A stretch of DNA of 64,000 bases from Rhabditophanes sp. KR3021 (taxonomy: Eukaryota > Nematoda > Chromadorea > Rhabditida > Alloionematidae), in the NCBI GenBank assembly GCA_963281155.1, contig CAUJLY010000004.1, positions 5,890,001-5,954,000 on the forward strand. The letters are read 5' to 3'. Numbering within the stretch: position 1 is the stretch's first letter; each line of letters opens with the position of its first letter. This document shows, in pieces, positions 36,178 through 48,360 of the stretch. The notes beneath the pieces were generated by a model. That model searched no databases, was not told where the DNA came from, and saw only the letters and a program-made list of their open reading frames with translations. A program made the translations under genes and the position numbers.

Positions 36178-37647
36178 TTAACATTTAGGATCATGGTTCT
36201 CTCCATTTTCTTCCTCTTCGAAGTCCTCTTTGTTATATAACTCTAGTAGTTGTTTACATTTTTTTCTGGGCACTTTTCCCTCTTCATCTACAATTTCAAC
36301 ATCTTCTAGAACTTTGGGACTTTTATGTAGTTGCTTGCTTTGTTTGCCACCGAAAATCAAGGTTCTTTTGCTTCCAGAAGTCCTTTCCCCCCTCTGGAAA
36401 GTCGGTACAGCTTTTCTTCCAAGTTTTGTCTTGTGGATAAGATGGTATTTTTGGTATTCATCAGTGTAGCTAGTATGAAGCATAGGGATGTAATGGGAGG
36501 GATCACAAAATTCTGAAAAAACTCTTTGTTCATAAAATGTCTTATATCCTTTATCTAGAACGTATATCTCTTTATATACAAGGGATTTGTATAGATGGCG
36601 TTTTCGATCTTCGGAACGCAAAGCATTAGCCCTAAAAAGTCATTTAATATTTGTCCACCAATGCCTCACAACTTACATCGCAGGCCCTCTTTGTTGTGAA
36701 AATTCACAGTAAAAAATGGGAATTTTATTGCTGATGAGGCGAGCTTGTTCCTTGTCTTTTGGGAAGAAACGCTCCATGGCATCATTGACAATAAACATAT
36801 TGTTGGCTCCGACGATATGCCCTCCAACATATTCATATGGGTAACGGCAGTCGACGATGATGTATTTGTCGAAAAAGCTGACACCTAAATTGTTCATCAA
36901 ATCCGAAAGAGTGTCTCCATTAATACTTCCATATGTTGAAGAAATCTTTTCCGAGTTTTCAAGAATGTTTAACGAAAACTTTTGATTTTTGCCTACTAGT
37001 TCATTAATATCAGAATCAAACTCGAAATTTTGCTTGACAATAGCTGCACAATTGCCTTCTTGAACTCCTTCCATTGGCTGAGGAACATCATTTGGACCAT
37101 CTATCTGATAACTAAGAGAAAAATGGGTACTCTTACTGCTTACTTGGTCGAGTCGTCTAGTTCTCTTGACCCTTCCTTTGGGAGTTTCTCCACTGTCGCC
37201 ACTGATATTAATATTTTGAAAGGTAGTAGCTCTTGCAGTGAAAACTCCAATTTGAGATTTAATACTATTACTAGAAATGTTAAAGTTTACTTTGGTATCA
37301 GCCTCATCTATACAATATTGTTCAAAAGAAGACTCGCTACATGCACTTGACATGGATTTGTCAGTTGAGGCGCATGGATCCAGTGACCATTCAGTGTCAC
37401 CGAATGTATTGTGTGTTCCGATGTTCATATCCACAAATGGAAAGCTGGTAATGGCAAGTGCCTTGGAAATATCGAGGCTTGAAATAGAGCAACTGGATGA
37501 ACTACTTATTCTTCTGGATAAGACGTTACTTGAAGTGGAAGAGCGGTAGGAGTACGAGCCACTGAGTTTCCTACTACGAAAACCACTACTATCCCTAGAA
37601 TCGTCTGTACATAAACCAGAATCTCTGCTGCAGTCGTCGGTGTTCAT
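36178..37647 (-). CDS. cdc-25: Cdc25-family dual-specificity phosphatase
   Basis: Exons 36677-37647 and 36178-36631 (45-bp intron) give 474 residues. The first ~210 residues are Ser/Asp-rich and disordered, as in regulated Cdc25 N-termini. The catalytic rhodanese-type domain begins near SDLMNNLGVSFFDKYIIVDC and contains CRYPYEYVGGHIVGANN. It continues to the P-loop PIFYCEFSQQRGPAM (Cys314 to Arg320, CX5R), then YVLDKGYKTFYEQ and DPSHYIPMLHTSY. Cdc25 activates Cdk1/cyclin by removing inhibitory Thr14/Tyr15 phosphates. Basic clusters near the C-terminus (VPRKKCKQ) may be a nuclear signal. The residue before the catalytic Cys is Tyr where most Cdc25 have His. C. elegans has four cdc-25 genes; which one this matches cannot be told. 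Confidence 0.92.
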
Positions 37648-40600
37648 AGTTGGTTCCAGGCGTGTTCAAATAAAGTTTCTACAATATCGTGATAATAAAT
37701 AGGGAACAATATTGTAATAATAAATAAGGAGTCACACCAAAAGTAAGCCTTTTGGATAATAAACGGAGCAGTAGAGACGCGAGCATGTTATTATTCGATA
37801 CAAAAAAGTAATCAAGTTTAAAGTGTAATCGAGTTTAAAAATGTAGTCAAGTTGATGTATGTGGTGGGTAAAGTTGGTGGTTTATCAATAAAAAGTACAT
37901 GTACCATACTACTATTACATCATAAGCTAGTTTCTTATTATTATGCAAAAATATAATTTCACTATTATTTTTGATGACGACTATATTTGCACCAAAAAAT
38001 GTCAATAATTGCATTAGTTGGTCAAAGAAGGGGCAATACTCAAACGGTTTAGATCGTTGCCACAAAAAAGAGTGGCTTTTTGACATTGTCTTTTAAAACA
38101 CAGATGGTAGTGATGTGAAGGATTGCATGCGACAATATTCCTCAGACAATGCTAATAAATTAATTATGATTTTACATTGATCATTAATAAAATATCGTTA
38201 ATTCAAATAATAATCTATCTTCAATCTATGTAAAGATCTTTTAAAAATAAATAAACACATGTAAAATAGCAAGAAAGATTATTGCGTAAGATTATCATCA
38301 ATCTATTAGACCTTTTAATGTTTAGGACATTAACATTTTATGAGAAATATATAGAAATGGGAAAAGTTAGTAATTGTTTGCGAAGTTTTTTAAATGAAAC
38401 GGTAGTTAATGATCAAAAAGTTTTGATTTGCTAATTAGCTTTAACAAATAAACATTAGCCTATTTGGCATATGACGCTTTGTGCCATTATGTTGACATTG
38501 CGGCCCCGTCAAAGAATAAGAATCTTCTTGATGGTGAAAGTGTTTCACAGTGATGTTTATAACAATATGATATTTCTTTGATTATATTTAGCAAAAGTTT
38601 ATTTGACTTTAAATGCCAAAAAGCGGGCGTGTATTAGGGAAGGTGAGCTGCCTTCTGTAATATCATATAGTGATAATATACTGAGTACACTGAATGACGG
38701 ACTGAATACATAGAGTGGATATGCTGAAAGATGACCGTTACCTCAAATAGAAAGCTTAGGTCACTTTTTACTCATTCTATATGCCAACGAGTACCACCAA
38801 GACTGAGCTCGGTCAGATCTCTTGCTAATACTATCCAAGACCCACCTACCAACAATCTGAACAAAAACATTAACACAAACCGGGACTTACTAGCAAGGGT
38901 CAAAATGGCATTAGTAGTAAGAGTAATGTGCATTGTGGTTTGTAATAAAAACAACTATAATTTGCCTGGACTTAGAGAAAAAGAGGCCAATTTAAATAGT
39001 GGTGGCGATCATTATCCTTTCGTATAGGCCATCTTTTGAATGTGGTATATCTATATAACGAAGACAAAGCTGGATATAAAAATGACAATTGCGGGGTTGT
39101 TGGGTTTGAAAGGGCCATCAGAGGAAGTAATGGTTTTGTCAAAGGAGACAACATAATGAGGTAATATTGTATTACATTAAATGCCGAAGATTTGAATAGG
39201 CAAAGATATATGTTCATCTTTATTTTATATATTTTTATATTTATTTTAAAAGACGGGCAATTATCATTATTAAGAATATTTAACTCTTACATAATATGTG
39301 AATTGCTGAAAGTAAAAATGTGATTAAAAGGTAACGGTCTATTAAGCAAGTGTAACATTTAAGGGGAAAAGTTTAAACAAATATATTTGAATGTTATTTA
39401 AGGAAAGTATAAAAAAGTAAAGATCCTTTATGTATACAAAGAGATATCTCATAAAATAATCCCAATCTCTAAATAAGACACCTTAACAGGATAGGATTAA
39501 TTTAGGTAGGGTTGTCTGTTGAGGTAATGCCTGATCAAGGGTATGGTGTGTTATTGAATACTTGTAAAAATGAAAGTCATTGCGGTTAGTTAAAGTAAAT
39601 TCAAAAATGACCATGAGTTCAAAGAAAAGTTGTTATGTAGTTATATTTCAAGGCTAAGGAAAACGAAATAGAAAATGAATAAAAATGAAATAAATGCAAA
39701 AGGAATGGAATGAATACGGTTTAGTCAGTAACAGAAAAGTTTTTGTGCAAGACATTCGAGCAGATATAGCTTTGATTGCGGCCAAATTGTGTTGTAATTT
39801 ACAATTATAGTATCTACTTTATCATTAGTGCCAACGCAAAGCCAAAGACAAAGAAGATTTTGGTTTTAAATGATTGCGCAAGACTGTATTGTAAATTGCG
39901 TACTTTTTTCGAATTGGGGTCGCTTTGTGTAGTTTAAAAATGTTGGCCTCGAATTTTTGAACACGCAGATAAAAAGTTGTCTGGGTCGAGAATGCGGTAA
40001 GGACATGTCATGGTAAAACAATCGTACAAAGGAATTTGGTATCCCTAGTTAGTATCCCTATTTAGAAGACATTTGAGATCAACATGCAATTAATGTATAA
40101 CAATGGCCATGTTTAAATAAAAGCCCAGCCATGAATGACAGCTTTCGAGAGACTATTTCATTTAAAAATATATGTTAATGCTGCTTGTCGTATGTGACTG
40201 TAATTCTCTTGAAATGAGCTAAAGTATACACTTACTTAATCAATCCATCATATACTTATCTTCATGCCATGAAATTCATTATAACCAAAAGTTTGAAAAT
40301 GGTGTCAAGCAGGTGCAAAAGTGACTTTAATGGATCTACATGCAGAAGTCATCAAATTAACAAGACTATTTAAAAAGGTATCTTTGCAAAATCGAAAGTC
40401 ATCAAAGGTACATAAATATTATGTCCTTTCATAAAAATGAATGTATTTACAATTAGATGTAAATGTACATGTTAGTTAAATTGGGTAGTTAAATCAAATA
40501 AACTGCGTTAAATGAGCGATTTTTTAGACGTAAGGGTTCTTTTTGAAAGTACCGATGCTTTACTAATTATATAGTTGAAATTGGTTAATTACTCTAAAAA

Positions 40601-42361
40601 TTGCGTACTTAATGCTAATATAAACGTGACTCTATGAAATTTAAGATCCATGAATGTTCAATTAACAAAAAAGCGTTGTAATAATTTTTACCAACATTCA
40701 AAAAAGATCTAGAACTTTTACTTAAATACAATCTAGAGCTTTTACCTACAAACGATTTCAAACTTTTAGTCGTGAGCAGATGAGTTAATTTGATGGTAAT
40801 ATGTGTTTATCTAAATCATAATCAACTACGAAGAGCATTGGATATCTTCTTCTCTATCCACCAGATATTATTGCATATTATTACCTAATATAACCAAACA
40901 ATGTAGCAAAGTGTCATCAAAATAAACATTTAATTTGTGCAACAATGCAATAGTAATGGCATTAATTTCGCAGTATCTTGTTTCTTAGTGAGCTTAAAGC
41001 ATCTCGTCGCGTCATTAATCAAGTATAGCAATGTATTGTAATACATAGGAATGCGAGAATTTGACCTGAATTCAAATGTTAATGACAAGTGTATTTGCAT
41101 AAAGCCCAACGTGACGTCAAAACCACGATTAAAGGCAAATGTAGATGGACTGAGGCCAGGTGGTTTTGGCCTGATGACGGCATTAACGATTCTAAGGGAA
41201 TGTTTAACAGTCAAATTAGGCATGGGGTTGAGATGATCAAGAAAAGGGGAGAAGAAATGGATGTGCAAGCTGTGAATAGTTTTATATAAGGGTGTCTTCT
41301 CAGTACTTAGCTATTTTAAATTAGAAGAAAAGACTTGTTGCCGATAAGATCACCATGATTAGATGTATGTTTATTGCATAACCAAATTAGCTGTTATTAG
41401 TACGAAGAAGGGTTTTGTGCAGTTTCAATCTGGCTATAAAGCAATATTTTCGCCTCAAACTTAGAAATGTGAAATAATCTAAGTTACGTAAAATAACTAA
41501 TTATTATCTGTAGATGATTAAATCATTTAACTAACAGCATATGGTGTGTTCAGAGGAATGCTCCCTTTTAAGAGAAAGTATCAAATATGGTGTATAAATT
41601 GAGTAAAATACAATTAATTTCCTGGTACTGCAATCACTTTCAAACGATTTCGCTTTCTTTTGATATATTTGCCTAAAAAGAACAGATGATTAAATTAGAA
41701 CAAATTACATAAAAACAATGGAGAAAGTGTTCGAAGGGGAAATGAACTGGTAGATATATGAAGGCATTTGTACAACAGGTGTTAGCGGGAGCATTTCTTT
41801 ACTGTGGAAATTTGAAATAGACGACTTATAAATGATGGTAGTATTATGATAAAATATGTAAATTGGATTAATTATTCAAACAAAAATAAGAATCTAAATT
41901 GTATGGGATTGTAAGATAAGTGAAAGTGTGTTTACAAAAGTCTCCATCCAAACATTTAAAATATTGTCAATAAAAAGAACGATTTGAAAGTAAAAGGATT
42001 TTTAAAAAAGCTATTCTTTCAAATAAAACATATATCTTCTCACCATATCTACCTAATCGCATCATGTATACATATCCATTCAACCAAATCCAGTCTTATC
42101 TCTATGGATAGCGCAAAAATTGCCAACCTCAAAGTATCCAATTTGTAATTGGTAAATATATTTCGAAGGTCGCAAATCAAATCATACTATTTTTAATGCA
42201 AATCTAGATACATCATATGGAATATTATTACTCATTATAGCCATTGGAAATAACAAAAGGATCCGACAAGAAGCTTGTTTTTGCATCGTTAAAAATAGAT
42301 AAACCGTTTGGAAAAAATATAATTATTGTTTGCGGAACTAAGTAATAAAATTAATAAATAA

Positions 42362-42419
42362 TAAAGTAAATAAATAAAACATTTGCAAAATAAAGTAAAT
42401 AAATAAAACATTTGCAAAA
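42362..42419. repeat. Exact 29-bp tandem duplication
   Basis: 42362-42390 and 42391-42419 are identical (TAAAGTAAATAAATAAAACA followed by TTTGCAAAA). The perfect identity implies a recent event. Confidence 0.95.
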
Positions 42420-43489
42420 AATGTAGTTATTATTAAATTACAAAAAAGTAAATTCTTTACAACAAAAATTTGCAAATTTTAAATGGTAAAAATTGTATTT
42501 AAAGGAAAATACAAGTTTCAATTATTTAATATTGCAAAAAGTTTCAATATGACGTCTGGCACACAAAAGTTTAAATGATATTGCGATATATTCTAATGAG
42601 TTGTTTTATTAAAAAAGCGAACGTCTGAGAGTCCTCACTTCGTACAATAGGTGCTGGGCAATAAAGATATGATGGAATTTAAAAAAATATATTTCAGACT
42701 ATTTTTTGGGATATCCAAACGCCGTAACTGACAGCGGACGAAGTTCAAAAAGAAAAATGAATAGAAGACAAAGTAATTATACTTACACGTCTTTTTAAAA
42801 TAATATTGTATCTATTTTATAATTAATCAGTATAAAAGTTACTTGTCAAACCAATTAGAGCTCATCAAATTTTTGAATACATATTTAGTGGAGATGACCT
42901 TCACACAACATTTGAATTATATAATTATAAACAGTTTGAATTTAATCAGTTGATGACAAATTGCTTTTTTGGCAAAAATAGGTGAATGATGAAAGCGTTC
43001 ATTCCTTTTATAGTTCCAAAATACCTTTGACTCAGCCCTTACCCTAACATAAAGTTCCAGTCCTTTTTTAAAACAAAGAAAACCTGGTGACCGAGTAAAC
43101 TGTGATTAAACTGTAAGTAAATGGTGAGTTTCATAACCTTGGATATATCTTCGGTCTAGCCACTTTAACAATCATTCATTAAAATATTTGGAAACAAATA
43201 TTCAAATCCAAACAGTTACATTTGTGGCTGAGAATTGAGTGTGAACATGTCAGTATCGACTTCTAACGGCGATTTGACTGGACATTGAAGAGGCAAACAA
43301 AAGACGCTACTATAAAAAGTTAGTTTTGTGAGAGCCGATCATTTCTTTGTTTAAAATGATGTAGGTAATGAGGTTTTTATTGGGTGGTAGTGAGGGTTTT
43401 TTTACATAAGGAGGTTTGAAAAACTGGAGCAAATGACCATTACTACCAACAACTAAATATTGGTTAATGATTTTAAAAGCCTTCAGTAA

Positions 43490-43589
43490 AATGATTTCAA
43501 ATTTAACACATCTAAATGATTTTAGATTTAAAAAGTCCAATTGATTTCAAGTTTAAAACATCTAAATGATTTCAAATTAAAAACATCTA
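43490..43589. repeat. 25-bp tandem repeat, 4 copies
   Basis: Units at 43490-43514, 43515-43539, 43540-43564 and 43565-43589 follow AATGATTTCAAATTTAAAAC-ATCTA with a few substitutions. A decayed fifth unit follows. Confidence 0.9.
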
Positions 43590-46500
43590 AGTGATTCAAA
43601 TAACTTATACGATTTAGATTTAATACGGGGATAAAAGTCTGAAAAAAGAATCCAAAAATATGTATTCTAAAATGGACTCTAAAATCTTAAAAGATTTCCA
43701 ACAAATGCACATAAAGTATTTGATTTAATTATAGCTCAATTTATTGGGTTCGGCAAAAATTTAAATGAATAAAAAGAGTGATATAATAAATGATATCTGA
43801 GAAAGTGGGTAAAATTTGACCCTAACTGATCTTACTTTCTTTACTTTCAAAACATTAATATTTGTTCAGGTCATGCCAGTTATGCAACTTTTGATAGAAA
43901 AGTTATGGTTTGCTTTTTAAGGTGAACTATAGTAACAAACATTGCTGCATGATTGTATTATAAATGTATATATTCAACAAGTATCCTGGGATCTAACTAA
44001 CATTTACCAAAGACATTTGATGTGCAGATACAAAGGGAATCAAATGATTACTCAGATATTAAATTCAAATGTGCTTAATATGATAAAACATAAAAAACGA
44101 TAAGTGTAAAAGAGAAAGTATTAATTCAAATGATACTATAAAATAACAATTGATAAATAAATAGGCTTGCCTTCGTTCAAAGCAAACATAGGTTTGAATA
44201 GCCAAAAAAGGTTCTCATATATTGTATATTCTTAAATATTTTACATGTTGATGTAATACAAACGGGTTACCTTTTATGACAAATTGGATGATAACAATCC
44301 CATACATAACTACGCCATCAAAAAATAAATATAACCTTAAAGAATAGCAAATTTAAACCTAAAATCCTTCAAGTCTTATTTTCCTTACCTTCCCAGTTTG
44401 AAGTATCCCTATCTGTTAACAGATCAAGACAGTTTGATTTATTACGTTGTATGAAATGTAGACAGGGATAAAGAAACATGAAAACATAATGGAAAGATAA
44501 ACACCTTTCAAAAAAGAGAAAGTTAAACCAATTCGGAAGTGCGATTGATATCTTACATTTAATGATAGATCTATTTCTTACAATAATACATTTTTTATAT
44601 TTGAATATAGGCATCGTAAAAAGAGCGATAATGGCTCATATCAAGCACATATTGTATTATTTATTTAATGTTAAAATAATCTAATGATTAAATATAATAG
44701 ATGCATATAATAATACCGAATGGTAACGGGTGAGCTATTAATAAATATATTTAAAAATAACAAGGCCTGAACAGCTATCATTATAAATGATGCAAACTGC
44801 CATATATTTATAAATTTGAATTAAAGAGTCGCGCACACAGTTAACATTAATTGTCAACAAAGCATTCAAATGGCAGCTGCTAACAACATTATTAACAACA
44901 TTTTGAGGAAGGAAAGCCTTAAGGAAATGAATTAAAATGAATTGGCTTAGGTCAGGGCTTACTTTTGACAGTTCGCTTTTGATAAGCGTTGTAAAGTAAA
45001 AATGGTCGTGTTAAACAGAATTATATACACTTTTTAAATTTAAACAAACAAAACAGTGTTTATACCCATAGTGATAAAAAGAATAATGTTCAGTTAGTTT
45101 TAAGATAAAGACAGTACGAATTAATAAAATAGTAATCGTATTATAAAGATAAGAAACAACAACAAAGCATAATAATAAATATATAAATGTAGCAATGAAA
45201 ATTTGAAAAAAGTAATATATAAGTAAATGATGGACCTTTTGTCATGACCAGCTCTCATAAGATTTATATCTGTTCGTCATGTCGTTTATTCATTTGATAA
45301 GAACAATAATAAAGCATTAGTAAAGTAGTGTTTTGGGAATTGAATGTGATTTTGCCAAGAGTCATTGCTACTTTTTGAATATACTTAGACGCAATTAAGT
45401 ATAGTGGATGGTCAAAAGTAACGTTCGCTTTAATGATATAATTTTTAACATATGGTGAAGGAAAAGTAATTTGTTCGTTAAAAGCAGGGATGACATAATT
45501 TACTAGTTTAGCCATCTCTGGTCAAAGCAAAATTCAAAAAAGCGATGGCACTACTGTTTAAAGATCTTGCCATTTTGATATGTTTATGATGAGAGATGTA
45601 TCTATAATAATTACATGTAAATACAGACATTGAAAGATGATATGAGTAAGGATAAAAAATCTTCAAAAATAAGACATATTCCTTAAACATACGATAATGA
45701 GATTAAATTATACCTCACATTAATTTCAAACATTGCTTGTATTGTAAGAGAACAAATGGGATCTTTAGATATATCAAAAGAGTATAAAAAGTATGTAATT
45801 AAGTATTCGATCGGCATTTAGATATCTTTAAATTATAAAAGTGACTAAATGCAATATGCTGAGGAATGATTTTTGAATTTTTTATAGAACAAATCATCAC
45901 ATAATGGATTGGGCTTCTTTTTAAATGTATTATATGTAGATGATCTCCTTTTCAAATTCAAATCTTACTAAAAAAGGATTTAAAAAATAAGTTTATTTAT
46001 GAATTGAGGCAGAACATTCTATTTTTGAGTTGGGAGTCTAATGATCAAATTTATATTTGTAATCCTAATGATCCGTCTATTTTATTTTAAATAATTAAAC
46101 GTATTTTGAAAATGACAAATTCATTTATTAAACAAAACCAAATAAATTAATGCAACCACTAGTTAATGAGACAGACTTTTTAGTTCATTATTTAAAATGC
46201 CCCGTTTTCGGCATCCGTCAAATGAGTTTTTGTAAATTGCAAACCATACACTCCTCTAGCATGGTAGTACCAAGCTCCGTTTGTTTAAAAATATAAATGA
46301 GTTTATTTAGTTGCAACAAAATACTGCACGATTCAATCAGGCCGCTATATACTAAACTATAATATTCAGTTTGTTCTTTGTTTATGGTGAAAGTTACAAT
46401 TAATTGGTTACTGACAGTTTGACCTTGTATGAGATAAATAAACATATGTCTTAAACAACCATCATTAATATCCTCATTTCACTAATTAATTAAGCATTGA

Positions 46501-46637
46501 AATAATGAACACAGAAAGCAACGTGATAGCGAGGTGCAGTTATGTAATTAAATAATTGCACAATCCGTGTACGCTAAAATTGATAACAACAATATCACGT
46601 TAATACCAATTTCCGAGCCTGATAAGTACAATCGCCA

Positions 46638-46645
46638 TATAAAAG
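46638..46645 (+). promoter_or_regulatory. TATA box of the VWA/C-type-lectin gene
   Basis: TATAAAAG lies 55-62 bases before the ATG at 46700. The earlier in-frame ATG at 46649 is too close to this box to be in the mRNA, so it decides the start in favour of 46700, which also begins a clean signal peptide. Confidence 0.6.
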
Positions 46646-46699
46646 AATATGTTTTTTGAAAATAAAGGCAACACTTCAAATTTATTAATTCATTCAATA

Positions 46700-47892
46700 A
46701 TGACTATTCTTTATGCGTTTTTATTTATAAGTAATCTGTTAATGGTAAATGGAAATTTAAATGTGAATGATAAAAGGCCTGATCAGAGCGATGATGGCTG
46801 TTCGAGTGATCTATCGGGTTTGTACTTAGATATAGTGATTATTTTTGATACGTCAGCTGGAACTGATATCCAGGTAATTGAATTATTGAGTACAGAACAT
46901 TCATAATATTTTAGGGTTTTAACGGGCAACGAGGTGCTGCAATTGCTTTTGCAGGAAGTGGGGTTAATATCTCCCAAACTTTTGAACAAGCTACTAGATT
47001 TGCTTTTGTTACAGCAGCAACAGAAGCTAAAGTTGTCGCCAGTTTAAATGAAATTCAAACATTTTCTGATTATATGCAGAAATTACGTAGTATCACTTAT
47101 CGTTCCAATACTGGACCTAAACTAGACATATCAAAAGCCTTGTCTGCAGCTGAGCAAATAATTCAGATAAATGGACGGGGTAATAATGTCAAGAAGCTGA
47201 TTGTCCTTTTTACCTCTGCAACTGACTATAACTGTCCCAACGATAGTGACCAATTTGATTTTGAAGCAGAAAGTCCTTGCAGAATAGCCCAAACGATCAA
47301 AAATAAAAATATAAACATTTTAACAATCCGGTTGAATTTCAATGACGCACCAAATTTGCAGAAAAATGGAATTGCTTCTCCGTGTTATGCTTTAGACAAC
47401 GATGTTTTTATGATGCCTAACTTCATCAAGCTAGCCGCATATACCAATTGCTTTTGCCCTTCGCAATATCAACATTTCGAAGAAAAGGACCTGTGCTTTA
47501 AATCAAATCAATGCCTCTACCTTGAAAACACACCAACAACTTACATGGCAGCTCAGCAAGTCGCAGATATGGATGGTGGTGCTTTGGTAAATATACAATC
47601 CTCTCTCAAGCAAAAGTTTGTTGCAAATTATGCAAAAACAACGCTCCCAATATTTATTGGCTTAAATCAAATACAAACAAGTTCCTGGCACTGGGATTAT
47701 TCGAATACTGATCTCGACCTTTCATCTGATTACCAAAACTTTGCTGAAGGTGCAGCCGAGAAAGGCGGGTGTGCGTACATGGAATTAAATGGATTATGGA
47801 ATGGTATCAAATGTAACTCGTTTGTTGATGCTCATCCATATGTCTATCAAATTCCTAGTTGTGACGCAAGTCGCTTCTGTAAGGCTGACTAA
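46700..47892 (+). CDS. Secreted VWA plus C-type-lectin domain protein
   Basis: Exons 46700-46873 and 46915-47892 (41-bp intron) give 383 residues. A signal peptide (MTILYAFLFISNLLMVNG) is followed by a VWA domain (about 35-230) starting YLDIVIIFDTSAGTD. The metal-site motif DxSxS is present as DTSAG, so its last Ser is lost. LIVLFTSATDYNC is the second core strand. The domain ends in a Cys-rich linker (YTNCFCPS). A C-type-lectin domain fills about 245-383, with FIGLNQIQTSSWHWDYS for the usual WIGL..W, GGCAYMELNGLWNGIKC, and a final paired Cys. The calcium-binding EPN/QPD motif is not visible, so sugar binding is doubtful. Such genes are expanded in nematodes and linked to immunity. A decayed paralogue follows directly. 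Confidence 0.9.
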
Positions 47893-48360
47893 TTAATTAA
47901 ATGTATTTGGATGAGCCTCGTACGCGTATATATCTTTTATATTCTCGTAAGATATAACAAATATGTCTATCAGGTCGAATCCTGCTCCGCTTCATGGTTT
48001 TGTGATTAATTTATTTATATAAAAGTCTTTTTACCTTTTGAAATTACATTATTATTAAGATATCATCGAGAAGTGATAGATAAATGTCAATCCAAAAATG
48101 TTCTTATAAAGATATCGGTTACTTTAGATAAAAATTGATCACTGTCATAAGCACAATGCAGAAGCTTTTTAAGTCTAAATGATCAAATTTAAAAATTATG
48201 TTAGCAAACTGTGCTGATAAAACCAAATGATTATGATAACAAGTAATAACTTTTGAGAATAATCATGCTAAAATGTCTGTTTTTCTATTTTAAAATTCCT
48301 ATTAATTTGGAATGTATGTTTGAGGTGGAAAATTTTAAAATAAGCATTAATTTTTAGATG
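47893..48360. other. Spacer between the VWA-lectin gene and its decayed paralogue
   Basis: No gene is seen. A short frame at about 48267 (MLKCLFFYFKIPINL) followed by a possible donor could be the lost signal-peptide exon of the downstream pseudogene. A B-box-like GGTCGAATCC at about 47973 does not fold into a tRNA. Confidence 0.25.

Larger units (their letters stand above)
37648..46637. other. 9-kb gene-poor region
   Basis: No gene is convincingly supported. A less AT-rich patch at 38730-39180 has short frames on both strands, one reading KAGYKNDNCGVVGFERAIRG. A 66-codon plus-strand frame at 41089-41289 (KCRWTEARWFWPDDGIND) looks protein-like but has no known family. Two minus-strand frames at 45264-45515 and 46218-46445 have plausible beta-rich composition, yet show neither a signal peptide nor confident splice sites. 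Two tandem repeats are listed separately. Confidence 0.3.

Noticed and set aside
38731..39217. Overlapping frames on both strands in a GC-richer patch
   Set aside because: No frame continues cleanly and none matches a known family; mentioned only as part of the gene-poor block.
41089..41289. 66-codon frame KCRWTEARWFWPDDGIND...
   Set aside because: Could be a fragment, but both strands are open here and nothing links it to a family or to other exons.
44369..44614. 81-codon minus-strand frame ending near a GGAAG/GTAAGG donor
   Set aside because: One good-looking donor only; Phe/Leu/Cys-rich composition and no partner exon.
47935..48000. tRNA-like sequence with GGTCGAATCC
   Set aside because: The B box lacks one T, the T loop is 6 nt, and no 5' acceptor strand complements the 3' side. 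At best a chance match or very old relic.
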